Part shown: piece after piece, positions 22,701 to 33,230 of the stretch
How the letters are laid out: every line of letters begins with the position of its first letter
How positions within the stretch are numbered: the stretch's first letter is position 1
Source of the DNA: Eutreptiella sp. 'Long Island Sound 2002'
Taxonomy: Eukaryota; Euglenozoa; Euglenophyceae; Eutreptiales; Eutreptiaceae
DNA: 64,000 nt
Direction of reading: 5' to 3'
Assembly (NCBI GenBank): GCA_964036045.1
Contig: OZ038388.1
Coordinates: 32,447,759 to 32,511,758 of the forward strand
Translations under genes and position numbers: made by a program
Notes under the pieces: generated by a model
Database searches by the model: none
The model's input: only the letters and a program-made list of their open reading frames with translations
Told to the model about the DNA's origin: nothing

Positions 22701-25067
22701 CCAGAGGAAGGGCCACTAGCGGTTCTCTGCGGGGACCTCCACCATCACCCCAAGGGCACCATCCACACCATAGACCTTGTCGGGGCCTCCATCACCATAG
22801 TATACGTCACCCTCCCCCAAATGCGGGTCCTGCACCACAGCGGGGCACACCACACCCCCTTTCTACAGCTTCCCGAATGGCCACAATACCGCCTCTTCCA
22901 CCAGTACCTCACGCAGACGGCACGAGCAGCGGGACACACTCTACCGGGCAGCAAAGACATGCACACAGCCTACCGAGAATTCAAAAAGCAACACCCCCGA
23001 CCCATCCCAGCTACACCGCCCTACGCACCCACCGGATCGAAACACGAACCCGTCCCCCCGGTGACGGGCCCAGTCCCACCACTAACCCTACTACTGGCCC
23101 CGAATGAAGCCAAACCCACGCAGACCACCGTCATCCACCACGGGGCAAAATGGCGCATACCGAAACACCACATGACCGCCCGAGACCTACCACGGGTCCC
23201 CCAAGATTCCCAGAGCATGCCACGCACATGTTGGGCCTGTCACCCCGAGGCACCAACCACACCATGGCCCGTACTACACCTCATAGCACGCCACCACACC
23301 CACCCCACAACCCACCTACCGCCACAGGCCTACGCATGGATAGCCCCATGGTTCCACCGCACCGACACTAACCCCACGGTAGCATGGAACCCCGACCACG
23401 CGCCCAAATGGCTCTTCACCACTACACCCACATGCCCCCGCCCTGACCCGGCAGGAGTCGCCATCCGTTACAGCATGTACGAGCCGGGCAGAACGGGCAA
23501 GCATGAGCACCCCTACTATCCGCTCCACCACTCCTGCCACACACCGGAGCACCGAACACAAACCCTCACATGCCACGACCTAAACCCCGACACATCCTAC
23601 ATCCTCCACTACATCTACTCCTACCTCACACAAGGACAGCCGGAGCAGGGACTCATAGCCCTGTCCCCCCAAGCGAAACACATCATCTCCAAAGGAATAG
23701 GGGTGTACGCCACCCCCATCCTGCAGCCCACAACCCCAGTAGCCCACCTCGCCACGGGCCTTGCCATATACGCCTACCTGCCCATGAACACATGCCGCCT
23801 CCCACAACCATCACCGGCGGACCGGCTCTTCTTCACCGACGCCTCAGGCGAATCCGCCCTCACGCCCATCACCGGGGGGGCCACCCTGCAGCTAACCCAC
23901 ATCGGGGGACACTACCACATGGACCACCACACGGGCCACACCACCTATGGGGCCTCTTCCCACGGGGAGCTAGGGGCCATGGCCGACGCCATCACCGAGA
24001 TCGCGGCCCACCTACCCGCCCACTCCCCGCACATCGTCCGGGTCTGGTTCGTGGTAGACGCCACTGTCGACACACACCTGCTCCTCCGCATAGCAAGGCA
24101 ACCACTTCACAAAGCCACCGCGACGAGCCTCGGCACCCAGGCACTGCTGCTCTGGAAAGCCCTTCGCAGCCTTCCCCCCTACGTCCAACTCCACATCGTG
24201 AAACAAGAGTCCCACAGACACCAATACGGAAATGGTAAGATCGACAACCAGGCAGTACACCAGCGCACAACACACCTACCAGCCCTCCAGATCCCTGACC
24301 TCGGCCGCAACCACACACACCTCCAACACATACCCCCCGTACCCGAGCCCCATCAGACCCCGGACTGGGTACCAGAGGACGCCCCCTATTCCTCCCACGA
24401 CAGAGCATACCACTACCCCAACCCCATCCAACATCTCGCCCGCGTGCTCTGCGACGCAGACAGCCGGGCGCACATCGAGGAGCTCCAGGACAGACTGCAA
24501 GTCCCCCTCTACCACTCAGCGCTGCGCCCAGCAAACGTCCCAGCCCACCTCCAAAAACGACGCATCCAGCTCCTCAGGGAGCAACTGCCATTCCTCACCA
24601 GGGTCGCCAGATGGCTCGCCCGCAAGCACATCCACGTCCCCGACGAACACACCTGTTGCCCGTGCGACCACACCACCCCGGAGGACTGGCAACACTTCAA
24701 GAAATGCCCCCTCCATACAGACAGGGACACGCTAGTGGGCTGGTCCCCGGCGGAAACCCTGCGACAACACGAAGGATGGCAAACCCACAGCCGGGCACAC
24801 CAGGCCAGCGAACACCTCTTCCGGGACCCCCTGATCAAAGAAGCCACCCTGAGAGGGGCAGTGACACAGGCCCTGCACCGACACCTCACCAAACACACGG
24901 AAAGCCCCATGGAGGCAGCAGCACACCTCCAGCTAGAAGCAGTCCGCAGAGCAGCGGCCCAAATGGTACACTGCAAACACCTCCTGTTAACACACGCGGA
25001 GCAACTCACCGACCCCACCGCCAGGGAACACATGCAGCGTCTCATCCATTACCATGCGGGTGCATGA
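19735..25067 (+). pseudogene. LINE ORF2: APE endonuclease, reverse transcriptase, RNase H, zinc finger
   Basis: About 1,780 codons with one frame change near 20,135. APE: TFQEQ near 19,905, INTHVPF, GDMNAAP near 20,222, SRIDVCYG, and a final GHSPLHI in which the usual SDH is GH. RT: ASLDVKVAF near 21,600, GVPQGG near 21,768, GFADD near 21,890. RNase H: FTDASG near 23,832, HGELGAMADA, FVVDATVD, GNGKIDNQAV near 24,230. C terminus: a CCPC..H..C finger at 24,655-24,713 as in many LINEs. The product nicks target DNA and copies the LINE RNA there. 20,136-25,067 is one uninterrupted frame. The stop codon overlaps the ORF3 start. Confidence 0.88.
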
Positions 25068-26340
25068 CCCAGACGTCCACTAACCCGCTCCGCGCCCCTC
25101 ACGCGCCCCCCGTCTCCGTCCACAGGTCTCCAAGACACCACCACAGCGCCCCGAGACCCGTCTCACACCCAAGAAGCCACCCGGCACCGCCCAGTCCGGC
25201 CGAGCCGAACCAGGGCCAACCATCCATCGACGTAGACGCGCAAGACCCCGGCAGCCCAGCCAGCCCACCCCCCCCGGACCCGGGGCAGCCCCCCCTCACA
25301 CCGGCCACCATCCGCGACCCCGACCTCCTCCGAGCAACCCTCCAAGACAGGGCCCCGACCTGCCCCCTGGGCTGGTACCGCCTACAAGAGGACTGGACCA
25401 AGCTCACCGTCAAAGCCCTCCGGGACCTGACCACCCCAGGCAGCGGCCTCCACGAGACCATCGTAGACCTCGTACTCTGGAGAGCCCGCAAACACACCCG
25501 GGGCCAGCACGTCTGGATCCCCCCCATCGAGTGGGGCCAGGCCCTGACGCACGACACCGGCATCAACGTCACGCGTCAAGGGACCGTACGCCTACGACGG
25601 GCCCCAGCGGAGACGGACCACCCAGCGGACCCGAGCCGCCCGGAGCAGTGGGAACAGGCCACCGCACCAAACCGCGACACCGCCCTCCGCGCCGCCGGCC
25701 TCCGCACCCCAGACAACGACCTCCCCCCCCCACCTACAGACAGTGACGACCCCCCGCCGGAGGTCTGGGTTACAGTCCTCGAGCGCGGCCACTACTACGT
25801 GATGGCCGCTACGGCTACGTCCCCCGGCCCGCAATGGCTCATCCAGGGGACAGACACCATGTTCGCCCCAGAGACCGCCCCACCAGGGGCAGTGGGGGAC
25901 CCCACCACCCAGCACAGGGTCCTCAGGGGCGTCCTCCAGCCAGGGGACAAGCCCCCAGCCCGCGCCCTGGCCCAAATCACCTCAGGGAAGGCGGGCTACC
26001 ACCTGGGATTGGCCATGCTCTGCCTAACCCACTGGATCCAGCGCCCCTGGCCACCCACGGGGACCGTGCCCTGGGTTTGGGCCATCCCCACCGCCCACAC
26101 ACAAGTCGAGGCAGGCCCGGACAAATGACCAAACCCCCCCCCCCAGACCGCAGCAGTCCCTCACCTGCGGGTACCACGCCATCCACAGGGTCCTCAACCG
26201 CGCGGGTCTTAGCCCAAAGCTAGCATACCCCCTTCCCACCACTGACCAAGAGGTCCACCAGATACGCAAGCTCATCTGCGAAATCCTTGCCGCGGCAGCA
26301 GAAGACGGCAAGCTTCTCCTCCAAACCGCCCGGCCTACAA
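25064..26340 (+). pseudogene. LINE ORF3, N-terminal Ulp1-like cysteine-protease module
   Basis: Starts at ATG 25,064, overlapping the ORF2 TGA as ATGA, which suggests coupled termination-reinitiation. After a Pro-rich leader, the segment from about 25,360 resembles the C48 (Ulp1/SENP) fold: GSGLHETIVDLVLW, a strand-like block then RGHYYVMA (His codon 25,790-25,792), TDTM (Asp 25,853-25,855), and in a shifted frame QQSLTCGYHAIHRV (Gln 26,154, Cys 26,166-26,168). The shift lies in a C11 run (26,134-26,144) and could be a sequencing error. Ulp1-like proteases are known from NeSL-type LINEs, which carry a different endonuclease. The family call rests on motif order, not an alignment. Confidence 0.5.
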
Positions 26341-29176
26341 CTGCCCACGCAAGCGCGCCGCGGCAAGCGGACACATACACCGACACAGCACACCCCACCG
26401 CACAATCCCCGCCCATGCCACTCCCCTCTCGTTGCTCAACCGGAGACACACACACGCCCACCATCGCGCGCACCCCCGGGCCCCGCGACACGGGCCTCCC
26501 CCACCCGCCCGAACACCAGCACACGCCCGCCACACACCCACCCGCCGGACGCCCTTCACCGCCCCCCACACTCGACAACCCACACACACCCGCCGAGGGG
26601 AGCCCCGCGCCCCGCGGCACGCCCACCCCACCCAGTGGCCCGCCCACGCCCCCCACACACACCCCAGAGGACCCAGGCCCACCGCCCGCGGCCCCTGAAT
26701 GCAGCCCACGCGAACTGTTCCCCCCCGCGGACGCCAACCCACAAGACCTCGCACATTGCAGGACCCGGGCCCAGCCGAGCCCAGAAGGAGAAGGCCACAG
26801 CCCCGCGCCTCCCTCCCCCGCTGCTGCCGACCAGATCGGCCCGCCGGGCCGCCAGGTCACGACCGGGCCCCCGCAGCCGCCCGCCCCCAACCTACAGCCC
26901 GAGGACATGCGCTCCATCCTCCCCGCCGTGGCCGCAGCAGAAGCCGCCGCCCACAAGCCCGCCCGCATCACAGCCCAACCCGCGTCCACCACCTCCTCCT
27001 CATCCTCAGCCTCGTCCACCTCCTCCACCTCATCCTCCGACCCCCCCCTCCCCGCCGCCCTCATCCTCAAGGCCACGGCAAAAGCCAAGGCCGGGGCCGC
27101 ACACACCGACCCCCGAACCCCCACACAGGCGACTCGGGCACCCCGGCAACGCACCGAAACGACGCCCGACCCGACATCGGCGCCCTCACACCTCCGGACA
27201 GAGGTACTCCTCAACCTGGAACCGGACCCCAACCCCAAACCCGACCCCAAACCCAAGCCGGCGCCCACGCGAGCACACACAACACCACAAACGCAACGAC
27301 ACAAACCCACCCGACACCACCCCCGCTCGGACCCTCGCCCAAGCCAGGACCCCCCACCCACCGCAACCCGCGCCCCCCTCCCGCCGGCACCCACCACCAC
27401 CACAGAGGCGGCCACCCAGCACGACCCCGTCCAAGCCCTCGTCCGCATCCCCGTCACCAAGCGCCCCGTCATCCATCCCCCACAAACCACCACCACCGCC
27501 GGCCAAACCGACCCAGGGACGTGGGACCCCTCGACCACCGTCACCGTCAAGCCCGGCCCCCAACCCGCCCCCCCTGCCCACCACATAGTGCAGCCCCGGG
27601 GACTGCCCACGATGCCCAACCCCCCACCCCCACAAGGGGGACCAGAAAACCCACAAGGGGTCCATGGGCCATACCCGCAACACCAACCCCACCACTACCC
27701 ACACCACGGCCACCAGCGGCCCCACCACCATCACTACCAACGCCACCCCCACCACTACCACTGCCCACCGCCCTAGCCCACCGGGCCACGACCCCCCGTA
27801 CACGAACAGCACCAGCGGTTGGGATGGCAGCCACCGAGCGCTCCACCGGCATACCCCACCTACCGCCAGGGGCCACCCCCCCCGTACCAGCCACCAACCC
27901 CGTACCAGGAACCGTATCCATACCCCCCCGGCCACCACCTCCACGCCGAAGGGGCCCCCCGGGCCCAACCCCGCCAAGGACAGCCACTCGACCCATACCA
28001 CCAGCCGCTACCGCCACCACACCCCTACGTGGCGGATCCATGGACGACGGGGGACCTCCCCCCCCCCCCCCCCCCCAGTACCAGGCGGCACCGCGCGAGG
28101 CCCCCCAGGGGCCGCCGACGCCTCCGGACTGGCCCGACTCGAGCGATGAGGCCCGGTCCCGCAAACGGCGGCGCTCCCGCTCCCCCCCCGCACGGCACAC
28201 CCGCCCACGGCGCCTACACTCCCACCGCGCCTCAACCACCCACTCACGCCGCTCCCGCTCCCCCAGGTACCACCACGACCCCCCGGGACCCCGCTCCCGT
28301 CGCTCCCGCTCCCCCGAGCACCACCACGAGCGCCACCGCCGCCCCATGTCCGCCCCCCCTCCCCCGACCGGCCAAACAAGACCCCCTCCCCCAGCCCCCG
28401 CCACCACCACTCCCGCTCCCCCCGACGCAGCCAGGCACGCCACTGCCGCCCCACGTCCACCTCCCCCTCCCCCCACACGCCCCGCCGGGCTCCCCGTTCC
28501 CCCCGCCGCCCGTAGCCATCCAACACCCCCAGCCCCCGCCACCACCACTCCCGCTCCCCCGGACGCCACGGAGCACGCCACGGCCGTCCCATGTCCACCT
28601 CCCCCTCCCGCTCCCCCCTCCGCCCGTACCCGTCCTCCACCCCCAGCCCCCGCCACCGCCGCTCCCGCTCCCCCAGGCACCGCCACCCCCGCCACCACCG
28701 CAGGTCCACGTCCTTCCCCCGCCGCTCCAGGACCACGGGCAGACCCCTCCCCCCCCCGGGCCCCCGCCCACCTCGCCTGGTGGTCTCCTCCCGCTCTGCA
28801 GGAGCTCCGCCGCTGGGTGAAGTGGGCAGGAGGAGCGGGAAGGCACGAAGGGGTGCACATGGTGCATACCTTCGAGGAGGTGCGCACCCGCACCCCCGCA
28901 AACCCCAACGAGGCCGCCTCGGAGGCCATCATGCGGCAAGCGGCATTGGAGGCCCTCCTCCGCGATGCGGTCCAGGGCCTCCGCCCCCCCTACACCCCCC
29001 AAGCCCTCCGCCAGTGGCTCCACGCCACCCACCCCCAGGCCTGGGCCGCCGGCGCCCCTTCCCCACCCCGCCCCTCCCGCCACCACCACACCAGGAAGGG
29101 GCAGGACAAGGGCAAGGGAAGGGCAAGGGGCACCAAGGAGCACTCAGGCAAGAGGGCACGGAGGGGCCCCAAGTGA
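26341..29176 (+). pseudogene. LINE ORF3, Pro-rich and Arg/Ser-rich part
   Basis: Same frame as the Cys motif: a long Pro/Thr/His-rich stretch to TAG at 27,774, then the same frame continues (GWQPPSAPPAYPTYRQG) to a C19 run at 28,058-28,076, where it moves to frame 2. There it becomes Arg/Ser-rich (SRKRRRSRSPP, SRRSRSPRYHH, SRRSRSPEHHH), like RS domains of splicing factors. An imperfect Pro-rich minisatellite spans about 28,330-28,740. The C terminus (WWSPPALQELRRWV; FEEVRTRTPANPNEAA) is compact and probably helical, then a basic tail ends in TGA at 29,174. A nucleic-acid-binding role is plausible but inferred. Confidence 0.5.
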
Positions 29177-31529
29177 GGGCAGGCACTCGCAGGGACAGGA
29201 AGCCGGAAGCGACACCACATGGGGGCAGGAAACCAACCAAGAACCAGGAAGGGGCGGGAGCGGGGACCAAGACACGGAGGAAAAGGGCACCACGGCAGGC
29301 ACCACGACCCAGGAGCAGGACGGGCACACCACGACAGGGGGACCAGCGCCGCCCCACCCCCACCAAACACCCCAACACACACCACCGAAGCAAACATCGG
29401 ACGCCATGCGGATCACACCAGCGCACGCCCACCGGCCACCGGAAACCACACGGAGAATGGAGGGCACACCTACACGGGGAGAACGGGCCACACCCACAGA
29501 GGAAGCCGCAGGGAACGCCGCCGCACAGCGCACCACCACGCCCTCACCGCCAGGGGACGACCCCGGCCACCACAAGGGCCACCTCACAGGCACCAGAAGA
29601 GGACGAAGGCACGGCCGCGGCACCCAGGACTAGGGACCGAAACCCCCAGAGGACACGGGACCAAGGCACAGGCCCCAGGGAGGGGAACCCCACGGACCGT
29701 CACGCGAGCGACCTACCCGACCCACCAGCCCGAGCGGCACGCCCAAGCCCCCACAGCACGGACCCAGCGAGACACCCACACCTAACCGCACCCCCCAGTC
29801 CCCAGCCAGCCACACTCCGGCCCGCACTCCGCAGCACGACACAGGCCAGGCTGACCTCCACTGACCCACCGCGGCACCACGCGAGACCACGGCACACTGC
29901 ACCGCAGCGCGCCACAGTGCAACGCGCCACAGCACGACGCGACGCGACGCGGCACAGAGCGGCACAACACGACACAACTGACCCTAACCTGAAGGACTAA
30001 CCGAAGCCAGCCACCGCACACCCTGGAAGGCGCCGCGCCAGCACGCCACACACCAGCACCGCAGGCCACACACGGGGCCACAGCGCGCCTGGCGACAACG
30101 GTGGCGGACCACCCAGAAGATTACAGCCGGCACCGCAGAGGAGAAAGGACACGAACAACCCCAGCCCCCTAACCCAAAACCACAAGCAGCCGCCTGGCGC
30201 AGCCGCCCAGCCGGCAGAGCCAGGACCTAACCCGGCAAGAAGGGGCGTCGAGCCCACCGTGTACATAGCCCACCCGACCCATGGGGCCGGAACGCGGCCA
30301 CACAGAACGCAACTGAAAACAGCAGCCCGGAAGACAACACTGAATGCAGGCCAGTGCGTGCGCCAGCCCAGGGAAGGCAGAGGGAGGAACAGGCAAGCCC
30401 CCCCCCTCCCCCCCCCCAAAAAAAAGGAGGGGGGAGGGGGAAAAGGCACGAAAACAGCCCACAGCCGCCAAACCGCCCGCCAACACCACCAGAGGCGGCC
30501 AACCCCCCCCCCAGAAAGCACCGAAGACAGGACCCCCACAGAGGCACAGGGGGACCACCCACCCAAAACCGGCAACACCAAGCCAGTAACAGCGGCCCAC
30601 GGGGAAAAGGGACACCGAAACGAAAAAAAAAAAAAAAAAGAGAGCCACCAGCCCAGCCCGAAAGAAAGGGGATGGAGGGACAGGGACCACAAAGTCCGGG
30701 ACAGGAGAAAAAAAAAAAAGAAAAAAAAAAAGAAAAAACAAAAGCGCAAAAAAACACACCCCGACAACCCAGCCAAGAAGGGCTGGGCACAGCCGAGACC
30801 CGGGCCCAGCACACACGCCCACACCGCACGCCGGAACCGGAAACGGCGGGGGGCAAGCGGGGCGCCCACGAAACCACACACGTCCCAAAAGCAGGCCGAA
30901 ACCGAAGCCAAACCACGAACACCACAAACAGCCGACACTAGAGGGACAACACCACAAACCGTGCCCAAACACACCCACCCAAGACCCCAGCCAGGACTGG
31001 CGGGGTTAACAAAACCCACACCCAACCGCCAACCGGACCCAAACATAAACGCTGCACAAGAGTAGGAAACCCAGTGCCCACAGCCCGGGTACTGAGGCAG
31101 CCCGTGCCATGCAGGTGACCCGGCCAAACGAGATCCGGAGACCGGGGGTAAGGCTGCATCCTAAGGCCTGCGCTGCTTTGGGACTCGAGGCGGAGCGTGC
31201 GACACGCAAGCGCCTCGGAACCCTAGTACCAAGAACGTGCATGCATGCCTTGGGAACGGGATACGCCAGGAAGTCCGGTGAACCTCTAGGGTTCCGCCCA
31301 AAGGAGGGGACGTGCGCAAGCACGGGGGCACACCCTCCCGGCGAGACAAGCACGTCACACTGGCGGCAATCAGCCCTCCCGGTGTTGCCCGGGGCCGCTT
31401 TGTTGGGGGCCAACAGTCAGGTCTAGCAGGAAGCAAGCCGCCTCCCCTCTTCACGCGCGGAGCCTATTCCTGTTCGTCACAGGGGCGACGCCAGGGGGAT
31501 CCATGGGGCGCCTCTCCACGACCGAGTGC
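29177..31529 (+). other. LINE 3' region, T-poor
   Basis: No gene. From about 29,220 to 31,000 the + strand has only a few per cent T and is rich in CAGCACGACGCG-type words, poly-C runs and two A-rich blocks (30,625-30,640 and 30,708-30,758). The last ~400 bp is more balanced. A CCGCCCAAAGGAGGGG block near 31,296 resembles 46,037-46,053 in the 4.92-kb insertion. Confidence 0.6.
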
Positions 31530-31958
31530 ACCTACCTACCTACCTACCTTGGCAGGGACTACCGGCGCCGCGGCCGCGCCCGCCTGCTGGAGATCCGGGA
31601 CCCCCTCCGACAGAGGTGGGACGACCTCTGGCTCCGCCATCTGGACCCTTGGTCGCCGCCCTCCCACCTCCCGGACACCTGCCGGCTCTGCGGGGAATGT
31701 GACACGGTGTCCTCCGCAGCGTCGACAGGCGCCAACAGGTGCGCGCGGTGCGCCCAGGTGGCCGCGTGCCCCTGGCCCGAACCTCCCGCAGGCCCGCGCA
31801 GGCGCACAGAGGAGGAGGCCCTGCACCGGCGCATCGAGGGGGCACACACCCCCTCACACGAACGCGCGGGCCCCGCGGGCGCTGCCCTTCTGTTGATCCA
31901 CGTGCACCTGCGGGACCCCACATCCGTTGCGCACCTGTCGCACGTGTCCGCGCCCTGA
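31503..31958 (+). CDS. Unknown ORF with a CxxC-x(n)-CxxC motif
   Basis: About 150 codons; the first ~16 lie in the LINE tail, so the native start is unknown and probably lost to the insertion. It encodes CRLCGEC and CARCAQ, two Cys pairs 20 or so residues apart that could bind zinc. The last ~40 codons recur at 62,190-62,363 (minus strand), followed at the same spacing by the same downstream ORF, so it belongs to a repeated multi-ORF unit. Ends in TGA. Function unknown. Confidence 0.45.
   Translation: MGRLSTTECTYLPTYLGRDYRRRGRARLLEIRDPLRQRWDDLWLRHLDPWSPPSHLPDTCRLCGECDTVSSAASTGANRCARCAQVAACPWPEPPAGPRRRTEEEALHRRIEGAHTPSHERAGPAGAALLLIHVHLRDPTSVAHLSHVSAP
31530..31549 (+). repeat. (ACCT)n tail of the LINE
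   Basis: Five ACCT repeats. Several LINE lineages end in short tandem repeats rather than poly(A). The 4.92-kb insertion ends in the same repeat at 46,257-46,269. Sequence beyond 31,550 changes character. Confidence 0.6.
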
Positions 31959-31997
31959 CCCCCTCCCGCCGCCGCCCTTTGCAGAGCCCGCAGTACC

Positions 31998-33230
31998 ATG
32001 CCACGCCGACGGGGGGATCGGCCGGGACACACCAGGGCCCGCCGCAAAGCACAGGAGGCGGCCGTCCGGGGCCTGGTGACGGACGCGGTGGCGGAGGCGC
32101 ACGAGGCGCAAGCTGCCGCACGGTCTGACCTGACGGGCAGTGCGAGGGCTTTCCTCAACGAGACCGCCCTCCCGGCCGTCCGCGCCCTGAACGGAGCGGG
32201 GGCCCCTACGCTGCTCCCGGCGATGCACCGGATCATGAACGCCGTCCAGCTGGGGCTCATCAGCCCGGAGGCGGCCCTCTACGGGCACTGGATGGAGTGG
32301 CGCCAGTCCAACCGGTCGGGCCGGCCGCTGTCGATGGCAAATACCTTGCAGCTGACTGGAGCGGGGTCCGCAATGTCCCTCCGCAGCAGCGCCCCAGCCC
32401 TGCTGCACGCCCTCAGGACGCCCTACCCCGGGGACGCGGCCCCATACCTGAATTAGGCGCGGGCCACGTACCCGGGGGGAGTGTCCGAGCTGGATGCGGC
32501 GCTCCACCTTCTACGCCCACCGGACGAGGACGCGGAGGTGGGCGAGATCAGGGTGTTCCTGGAAGGCACGGACGAGGCGTCCACCCGCCCCCGGCCGACC
32601 AACCCGGTGTACGACGGCACCAGGCCTACCCCTCCGTACGCCATCGTATGCGAGAGGTCCCCAGGGAGCCCACTTGGTGCCCCGCCCTCCCGCCGGCGAC
32701 GCACGCGCCCCGCGGCTGGGCTCACCCAGACCTGTCCCCCCCCCTCTCCAGAACCAGGGGTGCCCACCACAGGGTGCAGGTCCTCTGGCAAGAGTGCCCT
32801 GGCACCCCCCTGCTCCTCCTCGTCGTCGCGACCCACGGGGACCCGGGGCAGGTCCTGGGGATCACCCCCACCCACCTCTATGGGGCAGCACCCGTACCCC
32901 GCCCCCCCCTCCCGGCGCCCGCGGCGCGGGACGGAGTACACACCTTCCTGCGAACACAGGAGGTCACCGCCGTTACGGGGGTCCACCTAGTGCGGCTCCC
33001 CCCGACACCACCCGACGACCCCCGGGGGCCCAGGGCCCTGAGCCCCGCCCCAGACTGGGAGCTATGGCGCGACGCGTGGGCCGCGTGGCTCCCCCGCCTC
33101 CCCTCCGAATGCCGATTGATGGCCGCCGGCCCCCGGCCGTGCGGGGCTGACGCCACAGCCAGCCCCCCACCCCCTTCCCCCTTTCCCCCGGCAGAGCACC
33201 ACACGGCACTGCCCACGGCACGGCACTGAT
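31998..33230 (+). pseudogene. Repeated gene family of unknown function, copy A
   Basis: Starts with MPRRRGD. The N-terminal half is Ala-rich and helical-looking; the C-terminal half contains LLLLVVATHGD and APDWELWRDAWAAWLPRLP. Compared with copy B (37,963-38,906, minus), a Gln codon CAG has become TAG at 32,455-32,457 (AACCAG to AATTAG), and a one-base loss near 32,656 changes the frame. The remainder is open to TGA at 33,228. Preceded after 39 bp by the zinc-motif ORF. No known family recognised. Presence in at least four places, twice joined to LTR sequence, suggests it belongs to a mobile or amplified unit. Confidence 0.5.

Larger units (their letters stand above)
4611..31549 (+). mobile_element. 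Very long LINE (non-LTR retrotransposon), interrupted
   Basis: Order on the + strand: ORF1, an APE endonuclease-RT-RNase H ORF2, an overlapping ORF3 with a Ulp1-like module, a T-poor 3' region, and an (ACCT)n tail. Excluding the nested chromovirus it is about 16 kb, much longer than typical LINEs (roughly 4-8 kb). The 5' end is not determinable and may include the A/C-rich region. The copy is broken by stops and frame changes. Clade assignment from single motifs is unsafe; APE plus RNase H fits I/R1/Tad/L1-like lineages. No target-site duplication was found. Confidence 0.75.

Noticed and set aside
24611-25063. Extended frame-2 ORF upstream of the ORF3 ATG
   Set aside because: It is an antiregister shadow of the RNase H/zinc-finger end of ORF2; the ATGA overlap gives the better start.
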